NCBI GenBank assembly: GCA_039636795.1
Contig: CP143430.1
Location: forward strand, 248,001-312,000
Direction: 5' to 3'
Length of the DNA stretch: 64,000 bases
Origin: Micrococcaceae bacterium Sec5.1
GTDB taxonomy: Bacteria; Actinomycetota; Actinomycetes; Actinomycetales; Micrococcaceae
Below, piece by piece: positions 44,753-52,946 of the stretch. Below the pieces are notes generated by a model, which saw only the letters and a list, made by a program, of their open reading frames with translations, had not been told where the DNA came from and did no database searches. Positions within the stretch are counted from its first letter, which is position 1, and every line of letters begins with the position of its first letter. The position numbers were made by a program, and so were the translations under genes.

Positions 44753-45445
44753 TTGGGTGCTGTCGAAACGGCCATGCAGGGCCTAAGAAACAAGATTGCC
44801 TCTGGCGAACTCGCGGCTGGGCAGAAATGCCCGCCAGAAGCTGAGTTGGCCGCCCAGCTCGGTGTTTCGCGGAGCTCCCTTCGGGAGGCTGTGCGGGCGA
44901 TGTCTGCCCTGGGGGTGATGGAGTCCCGGCATGGCTCGGGAACTTATGTTTCTTCCTTGGAACCGACGGTTATCCTCCAGAATTTTGCCCTTCTGGTGGA
45001 TCTGCTTCCGCTGGACGGCCTGCTCGAACTCTTCGAGATCCGCAGGTTGATGGAGTCACACGCTGCAGCTGCCGCCGCCGCGAATGCCACTCCGGAGGTC
45101 CTGGCCAAGCTGACGGCGCTCGTGGAAACCATGGAGGCTACGGACAGCCCTACCGAGTATTCCGAACTCGATTCACGCTTTCATGAAGAAATCTGCCGCG
45201 CGAGCGGCAATTCGACTCTCGCGGCACTCGTCAGCCTGTTCCGTTCCCGCGGTGGACACTTCCATATCTTCGACGGCAAAGAGGGGGCCCAAGTCCGGGA
45301 AGGCAGCACGGCGGGGCACAGCGCAATCGTGGACGCGATAGCCCGTAGGGATCCTACGTTGGCCGCCACCGCGACCGCTGCGCATATTGCACAGACTGAG
45401 TCCTGGCTGAAGAAGTTGCGGCCTGCCCCGAGGCTGGAGGATTAG
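44753..45445 (+). CDS. FadR-subfamily GntR transcriptional regulator
   Basis: Regulator of 230 residues. Residues about 5-75 form the GntR winged helix (CPPEAELAAQLGVSRSSLRE and MESRHGSGTYV). The rest is an FCD helical ligand domain (LFEIRRLMESHAAAAAA, DSRFHEEICRASGN, GHSAIVDAIARRD with metal-binding His residues). The TTG start at 44753 is supported by AAGGAGG six bases upstream. It is divergent from the PLP enzyme/ABC set and is its probable regulator; FCD ligands are usually small carboxylates or sugar acids. Confidence 0.9.
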   Translation: MGAVETAMQGLRNKIASGELAAGQKCPPEAELAAQLGVSRSSLREAVRAMSALGVMESRHGSGTYVSSLEPTVILQNFALLVDLLPLDGLLELFEIRRLMESHAAAAAAANATPEVLAKLTALVETMEATDSPTEYSELDSRFHEEICRASGNSTLAALVSLFRSRGGHFHIFDGKEGAQVREGSTAGHSAIVDAIARRDPTLAATATAAHIAQTESWLKKLRPAPRLED

Positions 45446-45456
45446 GCTCGCGTGCC

Positions 45457-45723
45457 TTAGTGGTTCCGCAGCATTGATATGATCTCGGACTTCTTCTTGC
45501 CGGAGTAGCCCTTGATTCCGAGTTCCTTGGCGCGGGACTTCAGTTTGTCCACAGTCCAATCGTCGTAGTCGCCGGACTTGCCTCCCTTGCGGCCTACTTC
45601 CTTGCGTCCCTGTTTGGCAGCGGCATTCGAAACACGGGCCGCTTTTTCCTTGGAGGCGCCTTCGTCGCGGAGTTCTTCATATAGCTTCGGGTCCTTCAGA
45701 CTCGAATTCTTCTTTCCAGGCAT
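45457..45723 (-). CDS. Small basic protein with Rho-N-like (SAP-like) C-terminus
   Basis: An 88-residue, Lys-rich protein. The first half (MPGKKNSSLKDPKLYEELRD to AAAKQGRKEVGRKGGKSG) matches a family of small actinobacterial basic proteins. The second half (YDDWTVDKLKSRAKELGI, then SEIISMLRNH) has the helix-extended-helix pattern of Rho termination factor N-terminal or SAP domains, which bind nucleic acid. ATG 45723 has AAAGGA upstream. It is convergent with the FadR regulator, 11 bases apart. Role unknown; a nucleic-acid or stress role is inference. Confidence 0.82.
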   Translation of the reverse strand: MPGKKNSSLKDPKLYEELRDEGASKEKAARVSNAAAKQGRKEVGRKGGKSGDYDDWTVDKLKSRAKELGIKGYSGKKKSEIISMLRNH

Positions 45724-45773
45724 GATTCGTTTTCCTTTCGGCTATTGATTCGGCGGCTGTCTCATAATGTGGC

Positions 45774-46292
45774 TCACGGTGCATTTCCGCTCTTGCCGTT
45801 CCCGTTTTGCAGGGCCCTTCGGTGCAGCCAGATAGGCATGCCCACAACGAGTAGCAGCAGGACCAGGATGATGAAGCTACCGGCAATCAGAGCTGCTGTT
45901 CGCCCGGCCGTGACATCGAAGACCAGGGTGGCCGAACCTACAATCAGGATGGCCACGCCCGCCAATGCCCATTTGGTGATCGCGTCGGCGCTGGAGACGA
46001 GAGTGGCTTTGAGTCCCCGGCGGAAAAGGCGGCGATGCACGCTGACCGGAAGCAGGATCAAGGCAGTTGTCAGGGCGGCTGCCATGACATTGAAGAGGTA
46101 GAGACCGCGTTGCCAGTCGTCCAGGTGCTCAAAACGCGCCTGGAAAGGCAGGGTCAGCAGGAAGCCGCCCAGGATCTGGACTCCGGTCTGGAGCACCCGC
46201 AATTCCTGGATCAGCTCCATCCAGTTGCGGTCCATCCGTTCTTCAACGGTTTCGTTCCTGCCGGTCCTGGGAACCTGCTCCGGCTCTACCAT
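45774..46292 (-). CDS. DUF6328 family membrane protein
   Basis: A 172-residue membrane protein. A polar N-terminus (RNETVEERMDRNWMELIQEL) precedes about four hydrophobic helices, with QTGVQILGGFLLTLPFQARF in the first and a VHRRLFRRG loop in the middle. This pattern fits the DUF6328 family found widely in actinobacteria; function unknown. It lies 50 bases upstream of the Rho-N-like gene on the same strand. Confidence 0.82.
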   Translation of the reverse strand: MVEPEQVPRTGRNETVEERMDRNWMELIQELRVLQTGVQILGGFLLTLPFQARFEHLDDWQRGLYLFNVMAAALTTALILLPVSVHRRLFRRGLKATLVSSADAITKWALAGVAILIVGSATLVFDVTAGRTAALIAGSFIILVLLLLVVGMPIWLHRRALQNGNGKSGNAP

Positions 46293-46408
46293 TCGTACAC
46301 CTCCACATAGCTATTGGTGGACGCTGACACTACACCGGACTACGGTCGAACTGTCAGCATTCCTCGAACAATTTTCGAAGGCCTCAAAGGATTTCCAAGG
46401 AGGAAGAA

Positions 46409-46675
46409 ATGAGTCAGGACGAACACCGCGTTGACCCGGAGGACGCTGCCGGCGGCTATGGCACGCCAACGCCTGAGCAGGAATTGCCAGGACAGGGATC
46501 GGAGCGTGAAACACCGGAAAGGCCATCGCCCGGAACTCCTCCCGGGCCGGGGGAGCCACCTGAGGGCAGCCCCACTCCGGAAGACCCGGATACTTCACCC
46601 GTTCCGGAATCACCGGACGAATTCCCCACTCCGCGGGATCCCGACGCGGCGCCCCCTCCCAGTGCGGGCGACTAA
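46409..46675 (+). CDS. Small acidic proline-rich protein
   Basis: An 88-residue protein with about a third prolines, in runs such as PSPGTPPGPGEPPEGSPTPE. It is acidic, has no signal peptide or membrane helix, and is surely disordered. AGGAGGAAG before ATG 46409 gives a strong ribosome site. The composition resembles the small proline-rich gene at 55.0 kb. No function can be assigned. Confidence 0.7.
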   Translation: MSQDEHRVDPEDAAGGYGTPTPEQELPGQGSERETPERPSPGTPPGPGEPPEGSPTPEDPDTSPVPESPDEFPTPRDPDAAPPPSAGD

Positions 46676-46727
46676 GTACGGACGACTAAAGCTCCTGTTC
46701 CCGAGCACCTGTCCGGGTGCCGGATGC

Positions 46728-46778
46728 GCGGGAGGACTGCCCCTGCCTGCGGTTCCACTGCAGTGGGACAGTCCTCAC
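46728..46778 (+). terminator. Candidate hairpin region between convergent small genes
   Basis: GAGGACTG (46731-46738) and CAGTCCTC (46769-46776) form 8-base arms with a long GC-rich loop between the proline-rich gene and the small membrane protein. A weak bidirectional terminator is possible. Confidence 0.35.
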
Positions 46779-46848
46779 GTTCCGCGGTATTCATCGGCGG
46801 TCCGACCATCGTGCTCGGCCGGTTCGGGTCATTGTCGCGGTGCGCGCT

Positions 46849-47019
46849 CTATACCGTGTGTCCCCTGCGGCCCGACATGAAGCTGAGCAGCCAGCCGATA
46901 GCTGCGATGACGAGGAGGACGACGCCTACCCACAGCAGCCAGTTCAGGGCCGACGAGAAGCCGCCCACCAGGAGAAGGACAATTGCAACTACACCAGCAA
47001 TGATCAGAAGCGTGTTCAT
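46849..47019 (-). CDS. Two-helix small membrane protein
   Basis: A 56-residue protein consisting of two hydrophobic helices (TLLIIAGVVAIVLLLVGG and LLWVGVVLLVIAAIGWLLS) and a short basic tail (SGRRGHTV). ATG 47019 is preceded by AGGAA; an in-frame upstream ATG at 47052 adds an unlikely polar stretch. Such proteins are common beside stress genes in actinobacteria. Function unknown. Confidence 0.7.
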   Translation of the reverse strand: MNTLLIIAGVVAIVLLLVGGFSSALNWLLWVGVVLLVIAAIGWLLSFMSGRRGHTV

Positions 47020-47322
47020 GGTCAGCACATTCCTTTCTGGGGGAATCCGCAAAGAATCTATTGGATTCCTGACTATGCATTCCTATTTACTTCTACGGGT
47101 ACTTGGGAGCGTTCCACCGCCTCCGAGTGCCCTTTATCGCTACCACTTCCGGTCCTCACCGAGGGGTGAAGTTCGCCAGATGTGAACAGCAACACTCTTC
47201 ATTGTACTACTAAGCAACCTTATGAAAGAGTTATTGAAGTCGCCACTTGATGATTGACCCACATCGGAGGAATTCGACACCAGGGTTTTTCGCTTGCACC
47301 GACCGTCCAAGGAGAGGAAAAC
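47020..47322. other. Divergent intergenic region before dps
   Basis: A 303-base A/T-richer stretch between the small membrane protein and dps, expected to hold both promoters. I see no convincing sigma-factor consensus, repeat or RNA gene in it; AAGGAGAGG just before dps is its ribosome site. Confidence 0.5.
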
Positions 47323-47802
47323 ATGAAAGCGTCACAGCAGCTTGCAGACAACCTTCAAATCGTCCTGACAGACCTGATCGAGCTACAGCTCCAGGGCAAG
47401 CAGGCGCACTGGAACATCGTCGGCCCGAACTTCAGGGACCTCCACCTCCAGCTGGACGAACTCGTTGCCGCCACCCGTAAATTCGCCGACGACACGGCGG
47501 AGCGGATGAGGGCCCTTCACGCCCTGCCCGACGGTCGGAGCGGGACCATCTCGGCGGGTACCCGCCTTGAAGAATTCCCTGGCGGGCTGGTCAACACCAA
47601 GAATGCAGTCAAGCTGGTCACCGAACGTGTGGAGCGGACCGTCCAGACCATGCGGGACGTCCATGACGAGGTGGATGAAGAAGATCCCACTACAGCGGAT
47701 CTTTTGCACGAATTCATCGCTCGCCTGGAGCAGCTCGTGTGGATGATCAACGCCGAAATCATGAGCGCCGGAGCCGCGGTCACGGATCCTGACGAAGCCT
47801 AA
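47323..47802 (+). CDS. dps: Dps-family ferritin-like DNA protection protein
   Basis: A 159-residue four-helix protein that forms dodecamers, oxidises ferrous iron with peroxide and may bind DNA. LQGKQAHWNIVGPNFRDLHL holds the ferroxidase His and the helix B Asp/Glu; LDELVAATRKFADDTAERM follows, and the long last helix is DLLHEFIARLEQLVWMINAE. ATG 47323 sits after AAGGAGAGGAAA. It is followed 34 bases on by the topoisomerase gene, perhaps in one stress transcript. Confidence 0.93.
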   Translation: MKASQQLADNLQIVLTDLIELQLQGKQAHWNIVGPNFRDLHLQLDELVAATRKFADDTAERMRALHALPDGRSGTISAGTRLEEFPGGLVNTKNAVKLVTERVERTVQTMRDVHDEVDEEDPTTADLLHEFIARLEQLVWMINAEIMSAGAAVTDPDEA

Positions 47803-47836
47803 CCGGGCCAGAGAAGACGCGATCCTCGGATTGAGA

Positions 47837-48793
47837 ATGCCAAGGCTTCGGCGAAGTGACCTTTCCAAGCCCGGTATTGAACGCCGCAGGGCCGGTAAAG
47901 GGTTCAGTTACAGGTATCCCGACGGGAGCCTGGTAAGCCAAGAGGATCGCCAGCGCATTAATGCGCTGGCGATCCCGCCTGCGTGGACCGAGGTGTGGAT
48001 CAGTCCCGACAGCAATGGGCACATCCAGGCCACGGGAGTGGACGCGGCGGGTCGAAGCCAATACATCTATCACCCTCGATGGCGCGAACGTAAAGACACC
48101 GAGAAGTTCCAGCGGGCCGCGGAATTGGGCTCGGTGCTCCCTGCCGTGCGCAGGACTGTCACGCTGCACTTGAAGGACACATCGTCTCCCAGGCAGCAGA
48201 CCTTGGCCGCGGCCGTGCGTCTCATGGATCTAGGCGCTCTCCGCGTGGGCTCTGAAAGCTACATGCGTCAGAACGGCTCCTATGGACTCACAACCCTCAG
48301 GTGCCGGCACGCCCGAATCAAAGAGAACGCCGTCGGCCTGAAGTTCCCTGGCAAGAGCGGACAATGGTGGGACATATCCATTGAGGATCCCGCGCTGGCA
48401 GCTTTCCTTGAGCCGCTGGCGCGTCGGCCTGGCAAGGAACGGTTGCTGGCCTACCGATCCGACGGTTCGTGGGTTTCCGTGGATGCTTCCATGATCAACG
48501 AATACCTGCGTGGAATTGCCGGAGCAGCCTACACGTCCAAGGATTTCCGTACTTGGAAGGGGACCGCCGCAGCGGCCCTGTCCTTGTTGAAGTCCGAAGG
48601 CGCTGTCACGCGACCCCAGGCTTTGGTGAAGGCCATGAAGGATGCTGCCCAACTGCTGGGCAACACCCCCACCGTGGCGCGCACTTCCTATGTGGACCCC
48701 AGGATCGTGGAGGCCTATCTGTCAGGAGAATTGCAGGACGTGAATCCGACCGAAGCCTCAATTGCCGCTTTCCTCATCGGGAAGCAGAGCTAG
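47837..48793 (+). CDS. DNA topoisomerase IB (poxvirus type)
   Basis: Type IB topoisomerase of 318 residues that relaxes supercoils by a 3'-phosphotyrosyl link. RINALAIPPAWTEVWI and YHPRWRERKDTEKF lie in the N-terminal domain. VGSESYMRQNGSYGLTTLR and RTWKGTAAA carry the catalytic basic residues. The active-site Tyr is Y285 in ARTSYVDPRI. The length matches bacterial members (about 320-370). ATG 47837 is preferred, TTG 47831 possible; neither has a strong ribosome site. A perfect 32-base palindrome lies within codons 36-47. Confidence 0.93.
   Translation: MPRLRRSDLSKPGIERRRAGKGFSYRYPDGSLVSQEDRQRINALAIPPAWTEVWISPDSNGHIQATGVDAAGRSQYIYHPRWRERKDTEKFQRAAELGSVLPAVRRTVTLHLKDTSSPRQQTLAAAVRLMDLGALRVGSESYMRQNGSYGLTTLRCRHARIKENAVGLKFPGKSGQWWDISIEDPALAAFLEPLARRPGKERLLAYRSDGSWVSVDASMINEYLRGIAGAAYTSKDFRTWKGTAAAALSLLKSEGAVTRPQALVKAMKDAAQLLGNTPTVARTSYVDPRIVEAYLSGELQDVNPTEASIAAFLIGKQS
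47944..47975 (+). repeat. Perfect 32-bp palindrome inside the topoisomerase gene
   Basis: Two 16-base arms (47944-47959 and 47960-47975) are exact reverse complements with no spacer, centred on TTAA. It lies in the codons for the conserved RINALAIP segment. Confidence 0.9.
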
Positions 48794-48821
48794 CGAGGCT
48801 GAACGCCCAAACTCGGGCGCC

Positions 48822-49100
48822 CTACTCGGCGTCGTGGTCCGTTTCGAGGATCTTCACCAGTGTGTCCAGGGCTGCTTCTGCGCCTTCGCCTTCGGCGCGC
48901 AGTACTACAACGTCGCCGTGGGCGGCACCCAGGCTCATGAGGGACAGGATGCTCGCTGCATCCATGGCGTCATCGGCCGGCTCCCCTTCACGGGCGATCG
49001 TGACCTCGAGGTCAAGGTCGCCTGCGGCTTCAGCGAAGATGGCTGCCGGGCGGGCGTGGAGGCCGACGCGGCTTGCGATGGTGGCGGTACGTTCAGGCAT
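48822..49100 (-). CDS. ptsH: HPr phosphocarrier protein of the PTS
   Basis: A 92-residue HPr. The phospho-accepting His is H15 in VGLHARPAA. The region AASILSLMSLGA matches the second conserved HPr motif, with a Ser at position 50 where Gram-positive HPr has its regulatory Ser. It receives phosphate from Enzyme I and passes it to EIIA. ATG 49100 follows AAGGAGC. It is last in the leftward fru-pts cluster, 35 bases after ptsI. Confidence 0.95.
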   Translation of the reverse strand: MPERTATIASRVGLHARPAAIFAEAAGDLDLEVTIAREGEPADDAMDAASILSLMSLGAAHGDVVVLRAEGEGAEAALDTLVKILETDHDAE

Positions 49101-49135
49101 TGGTGCTCCTTTGTTGTGGGTGGTTTGTGGGAAGT

Positions 49136-50848
49136 CTAGAGGCCGAGCTCGTTCAGGATGGGAAGCTGCGCCCGGACCGCGCTGCGTGCCGCGGCTGCAT
49201 TGGGCGCCGCCAGAGCGGTTGCTGCGAGCTGTTGCGCCTGGGCAACAGTCACCGTGGCAAGTACGGCCGCGACGGCGGCAAGCGCCCGGGCACTCATTGA
49301 CAGCGTCGCAACGCCAAGTCCAACGAGTACGACGGCGAGGGCCGGGTCCGCTGCTGCCTCACCGCACACCCCAACAGGCTTAGCCGTGCCGCTTTCGCCG
49401 CTGACCTGCGCGGCGCCGTCGGCCGTTAGCTTGACCAGCTGCAGTACTGCAGGCTGCCAAGGATCGTTCAGCGTGGCGAGCGGCCCGAGCTGACGGTCCG
49501 CAGCCATGGCGTACTGGGTGAGGTCATTGGTGCCCAGCGACGCGAAGCTGACTTCGCGCAAAACTGTGGCGGCGGTCAGTGCTGCCGACGGGACTTCGAC
49601 CATGACACCCGGGGTCTTGAGCCCGGCGGCGGCGCAAAGGGTGGCGAACCGCGCGGCCTCGTCAGCCGTCGAGATCATGGGTGCCATGACCCAGACCTCG
49701 GCGTTGTTGGCTGCTTCGGCGGCGGCGATGGCCTCGAGCTGCCGTTCGAGGACGCCGGGGGACGTGAGGTCCGTGCGGTAGCCGCGGACACCCAGCGCAG
49801 GGTTCGGTTCGTCGGCGTTGGTGAGGAACGGCAGCGGCTTGTCCGCGCCCGCGTCCAGGGTCCGGACCACAACTTTCTTACCCGGGAAGGCTGCGAAGAC
49901 CGCTCCGTAAGCGGCGATCTGTTCCTCCACAGTGGGTTCATCGTCGCGGTCCAGGAAGCAGAATTCGGTGCGCAGAAGTCCAACACCCTCGGCACCGGCG
50001 TCGGCTGCTTTGACCGCGTCCGCGCCCGTGCCAACGTTTGCCAACAACGGCACCCGGAAACCGTCCGCCATGGTGTTGTGGCCGCTGAAGGCGGCCAGTG
50101 TGGAAGCCTGGGTGGCCCACGCCTTAGCAGCCAACCGCAGGTCTTCCCCGGGCTCAGCAGTGATGGTGCCCGCGGCGCCGTCCACATAGACCTCGGTGCC
50201 GTCCGCGATCTCGTCCACGCCGAGGGCGGCGACGACGGCGGGCAAGCCGAGAGCACGGGCGAGGATGGCTGTGTGCGACTGCGGTCCGCCGCTGGAGGTA
50301 ATCAGCGCGACTACCTTGGATGGGTCCAGCGTGGCAGTGTCAGCAGGCGCCAGGTCCTCGGCCGCAAGGATGAAGGGGACATCGGAAGCCGGGATTCCCG
50401 GTGCCGGCAGGCCCCGAAGCTCAGACACGATGCGTGCCCGGACATCGAGGACGTCCGCCACGCGCTCGGCCATGTACCCGCCCAAGCCCTTGAGGGTCTC
50501 AGCCACCGTTCCGCCAGCTTCCCAGATTGCGCGTTCAGCAGTCCGTGCACCACCTGGAGCTTCGGGAGACAACAGCTTGATGGCCGATTTCACCAGCATG
50601 GGGTCGGCGGCCATCAAGGCTGTTGCTTCCAGGACTTCCTTGCCTTCTCCGTTGGCAGTAGCCGCACGGGCCCTCAGTTCCGCCTGAACCGCTTTGGCAG
50701 CGTCCTTGATGCGCTGCCCCTGCGATTCGACCGTGACGTCGGCAGGAATATTGACGTTCACGTGCGGTTCCTGGACCGGCTTGGGCATTTGCTTTACCGG
50801 TGCCAGGACGCGCCCGGGAGCTACGCCTACGCCTGAGAAGGTCTGCAT
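49136..50848 (-). CDS. ptsI: PTS Enzyme I (phosphoenolpyruvate-protein phosphotransferase)
   Basis: Cytoplasmic Enzyme I of 570 residues. The active His is H192 in SSGGPQSHTAILAR. The C-terminal PEP-binding domain shows GVGLLRTEFCFLDR and PVGVCGEAAADP (the latter with the catalytic Cys) and SFASLGTNDLTQY. It phosphorylates HPr for all PTS sugars in the cell. It lies 56 bases after fruA and 35 before ptsH on the same strand, so general PTS proteins are encoded with the fructose system here. Confidence 0.96.
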   Translation of the reverse strand: MQTFSGVGVAPGRVLAPVKQMPKPVQEPHVNVNIPADVTVESQGQRIKDAAKAVQAELRARAATANGEGKEVLEATALMAADPMLVKSAIKLLSPEAPGGARTAERAIWEAGGTVAETLKGLGGYMAERVADVLDVRARIVSELRGLPAPGIPASDVPFILAAEDLAPADTATLDPSKVVALITSSGGPQSHTAILARALGLPAVVAALGVDEIADGTEVYVDGAAGTITAEPGEDLRLAAKAWATQASTLAAFSGHNTMADGFRVPLLANVGTGADAVKAADAGAEGVGLLRTEFCFLDRDDEPTVEEQIAAYGAVFAAFPGKKVVVRTLDAGADKPLPFLTNADEPNPALGVRGYRTDLTSPGVLERQLEAIAAAEAANNAEVWVMAPMISTADEAARFATLCAAAGLKTPGVMVEVPSAALTAATVLREVSFASLGTNDLTQYAMAADRQLGPLATLNDPWQPAVLQLVKLTADGAAQVSGESGTAKPVGVCGEAAADPALAVVLVGLGVATLSMSARALAAVAAVLATVTVAQAQQLAATALAAPNAAAARSAVRAQLPILNELGL

Positions 50849-50904
50849 GTATCTGGTCCTCTGGTTGCTTAGGTGCTGTTGGGCTGACGGGTATCTGCCG
50901 GCGC

Positions 50905-52944
50905 TTACACGCCTGCTGGGACGGGAACTGCCTCGGCCTCAACCGGCTTGCGGACAGCCCAGCGCTTGAGGGCAATCACCAGGAGGGCGGTGATGACCAC
51001 ACCGACAGCGATCGACAGGAAGAACAACAGGAAGTTGTCGATTGCGAAGAACACGAAGATGCCACCGTGCGGAGCCTTGGACGTGACCGCAAATGCCATG
51101 GACAGGGCACCTGTCACAGCGCCACCCACCATGCTGGCAGGGATGACGCGGAGCGGGTCGGCAGCTGCGAACGGGATGGCGCCCTCGGAGATGAAGGATG
51201 CACCCAGAAGCCAGGCGGCCTTTCCGTTTTCGCGCTCAGCCAGGGAGAACAGCTTCTTGTCCAGCACGGTAGCCAGGGCCATGGCGAGCGGCGGAACCAT
51301 GCCGGCTGCCATGACTGCAGCCATGATCTGCCACGGTGCCTGGTTTGCCACGCTTGCCGTGCCGAGGCCGGCAACAGCGAAGGAGTAGGCAACCTTATTG
51401 ACGGGACCGCCGAGGTCGAAGCACATCATGAGGCCGAGAATGATGCCGAGGACGATTGCGCCGGCGCCGGTGAGGCCCGAGAGGCCGGTGTTAAGTGCCT
51501 TGGTCAGTGCCACGATCGGAGCACCGAGGATCAGGAACATGAGGCCGGAAGCAACCAGGGAGGCCAGCAACGGAATAATGACCACAGGCATCAGGCCACG
51601 CAGCCAACGGGGAACATCGAGCTTGCCGATCTGGAAGGCGATGTAGCCAGCCAGCAAACCGCCGACGATGGCGCCGAGGAAGCCTGCGCCCATGAATCCT
51701 GAAACAGCACCGGCAACAAAACCCGGGGCAATACCGGGACGGTCAGCGATGGCGTAAGCGATGTAGCCGGCCAGCGCGGGAACCAGGAATCCGAGGGACA
51801 GTGCGCCGATCTTGAACAGCACAGCGCCGATATAGGCGCCCAGCGGACCCCAGGCATTGTTCGGGAACTCGGTGGGCAGGTTGAAAATGTTGTTCTCAAC
51901 CAGCATCTTGTCAGCGAAGCCCGTGATTTCGTAACCGCCAAGCAGGAACCCGATGGCAATCAGCAGGCCGCCACCGGCCACGAACGGGATCATGTACGAA
52001 ACACCCGTGAGGAGTGCGCGCTTCAGCTTCTGGCCAATGTGCTCGCCCTTTTCCTCTGCAGCACGCTCTGCCTGCTCTTCGGCACCAAAGTGCGGGACGC
52101 GGCGGGCGTGCGGGTCGTCCGCAGCAGCCAACGCTTCCTGGACCATCTTGGTGGGCTCATCGATGCCGCGCTTGACCGGAGCGTTGATGACCGGCTTCCC
52201 GGCGAAGCGCTCCTTGCCACGGACGTCCACGTCGACAGCGAAAATCACTGCGTCAGCCGCGGCAATGATGGCCGGATCCAGCGGCTTGGCGCCGGAAGAA
52301 CCCTGCGTCTCAACCTGCAGGTCCACGCCCATTTCCTGGGCGGCGGCAACGAGGGAGTCAGCTGCCATGTAAGTGTGGGCAATGCCGGTGGGGCACGCGG
52401 TTACGGCGACGATGCGCTTGGGTGCGGCGGCCGCCGTCGTGCTTGCGGCAGCAGCTGCTCCAGCGGGGGCTGCGGCGTGGGCTGCAGCCGGCTTGTCCGC
52501 CAAGGCCCCATCCACGAGGTCCACGATGTCCTGCTCAGTGGCTGCGGCGCGCAGCGCTGCCGTGAAGTCCTTCTTGATGAGGGAGCGGGCCAGCTTGGAG
52601 AGCAGCTTCAGATGCTCCTGGTCCGCGCCATCCGGCGCGGCAATGAAGAAGATGAGGTCCGCCGGGCCGTCCTTGGCGCCGAAGTCCACTTTGTGGGACA
52701 GGCGCGCCATGGCGAGGGCGGGCTCTGTGACTGCGGCCGAGCGGCAGTGCGGAATGGCGATTCCGCCGGGAACGCCGGTAGCGGTCTTCTGCTCGCGGGC
52801 GAAGGCATCCGTGAAGAGCCCTTCAACCTCGGAAGCACGGCCAGCGGCGGCGACTTTGCCGGCCAGGACGCGGATGACGTCGGCAGGGGAGTCGCCCAGG
52901 TTCTGGTCGAGGATGACCAATTGGGGTGTGATCAGCTGGGTCAC
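50905..52944 (-). CDS. fruA: Fructose-specific PTS permease EIIABC
   Basis: Fusion permease of 679 residues in A-B-C order. EIIA occupies about 1-145 (IAIPHCRS holds the phospho-His). An Ala/Pro linker leads to EIIB at about 190-290 (VAVTACPTGIAHTYMAADSL, phospho-Cys). EIIC from about 320 has some nine membrane helices (GVSYMIPFVAGGGLLIAIGF, GFLGAIVGGLLAGY). It imports fructose as fructose-1-phosphate. The GTG at 52944 has AGAAGGA upstream and starts two bases after the fruK stop; a longer frame to 53175 is inside fruK and false. Confidence 0.96.
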   Translation of the reverse strand: MTQLITPQLVILDQNLGDSPADVIRVLAGKVAAAGRASEVEGLFTDAFAREQKTATGVPGGIAIPHCRSAAVTEPALAMARLSHKVDFGAKDGPADLIFFIAAPDGADQEHLKLLSKLARSLIKKDFTAALRAAATEQDIVDLVDGALADKPAAAHAAAPAGAAAAASTTAAAAPKRIVAVTACPTGIAHTYMAADSLVAAAQEMGVDLQVETQGSSGAKPLDPAIIAAADAVIFAVDVDVRGKERFAGKPVINAPVKRGIDEPTKMVQEALAAADDPHARRVPHFGAEEQAERAAEEKGEHIGQKLKRALLTGVSYMIPFVAGGGLLIAIGFLLGGYEITGFADKMLVENNIFNLPTEFPNNAWGPLGAYIGAVLFKIGALSLGFLVPALAGYIAYAIADRPGIAPGFVAGAVSGFMGAGFLGAIVGGLLAGYIAFQIGKLDVPRWLRGLMPVVIIPLLASLVASGLMFLILGAPIVALTKALNTGLSGLTGAGAIVLGIILGLMMCFDLGGPVNKVAYSFAVAGLGTASVANQAPWQIMAAVMAAGMVPPLAMALATVLDKKLFSLAERENGKAAWLLGASFISEGAIPFAAADPLRVIPASMVGGAVTGALSMAFAVTSKAPHGGIFVFFAIDNFLLFFLSIAVGVVITALLVIALKRWAVRKPVEAEAVPVPAGV

Positions 52945-52946
52945 TG

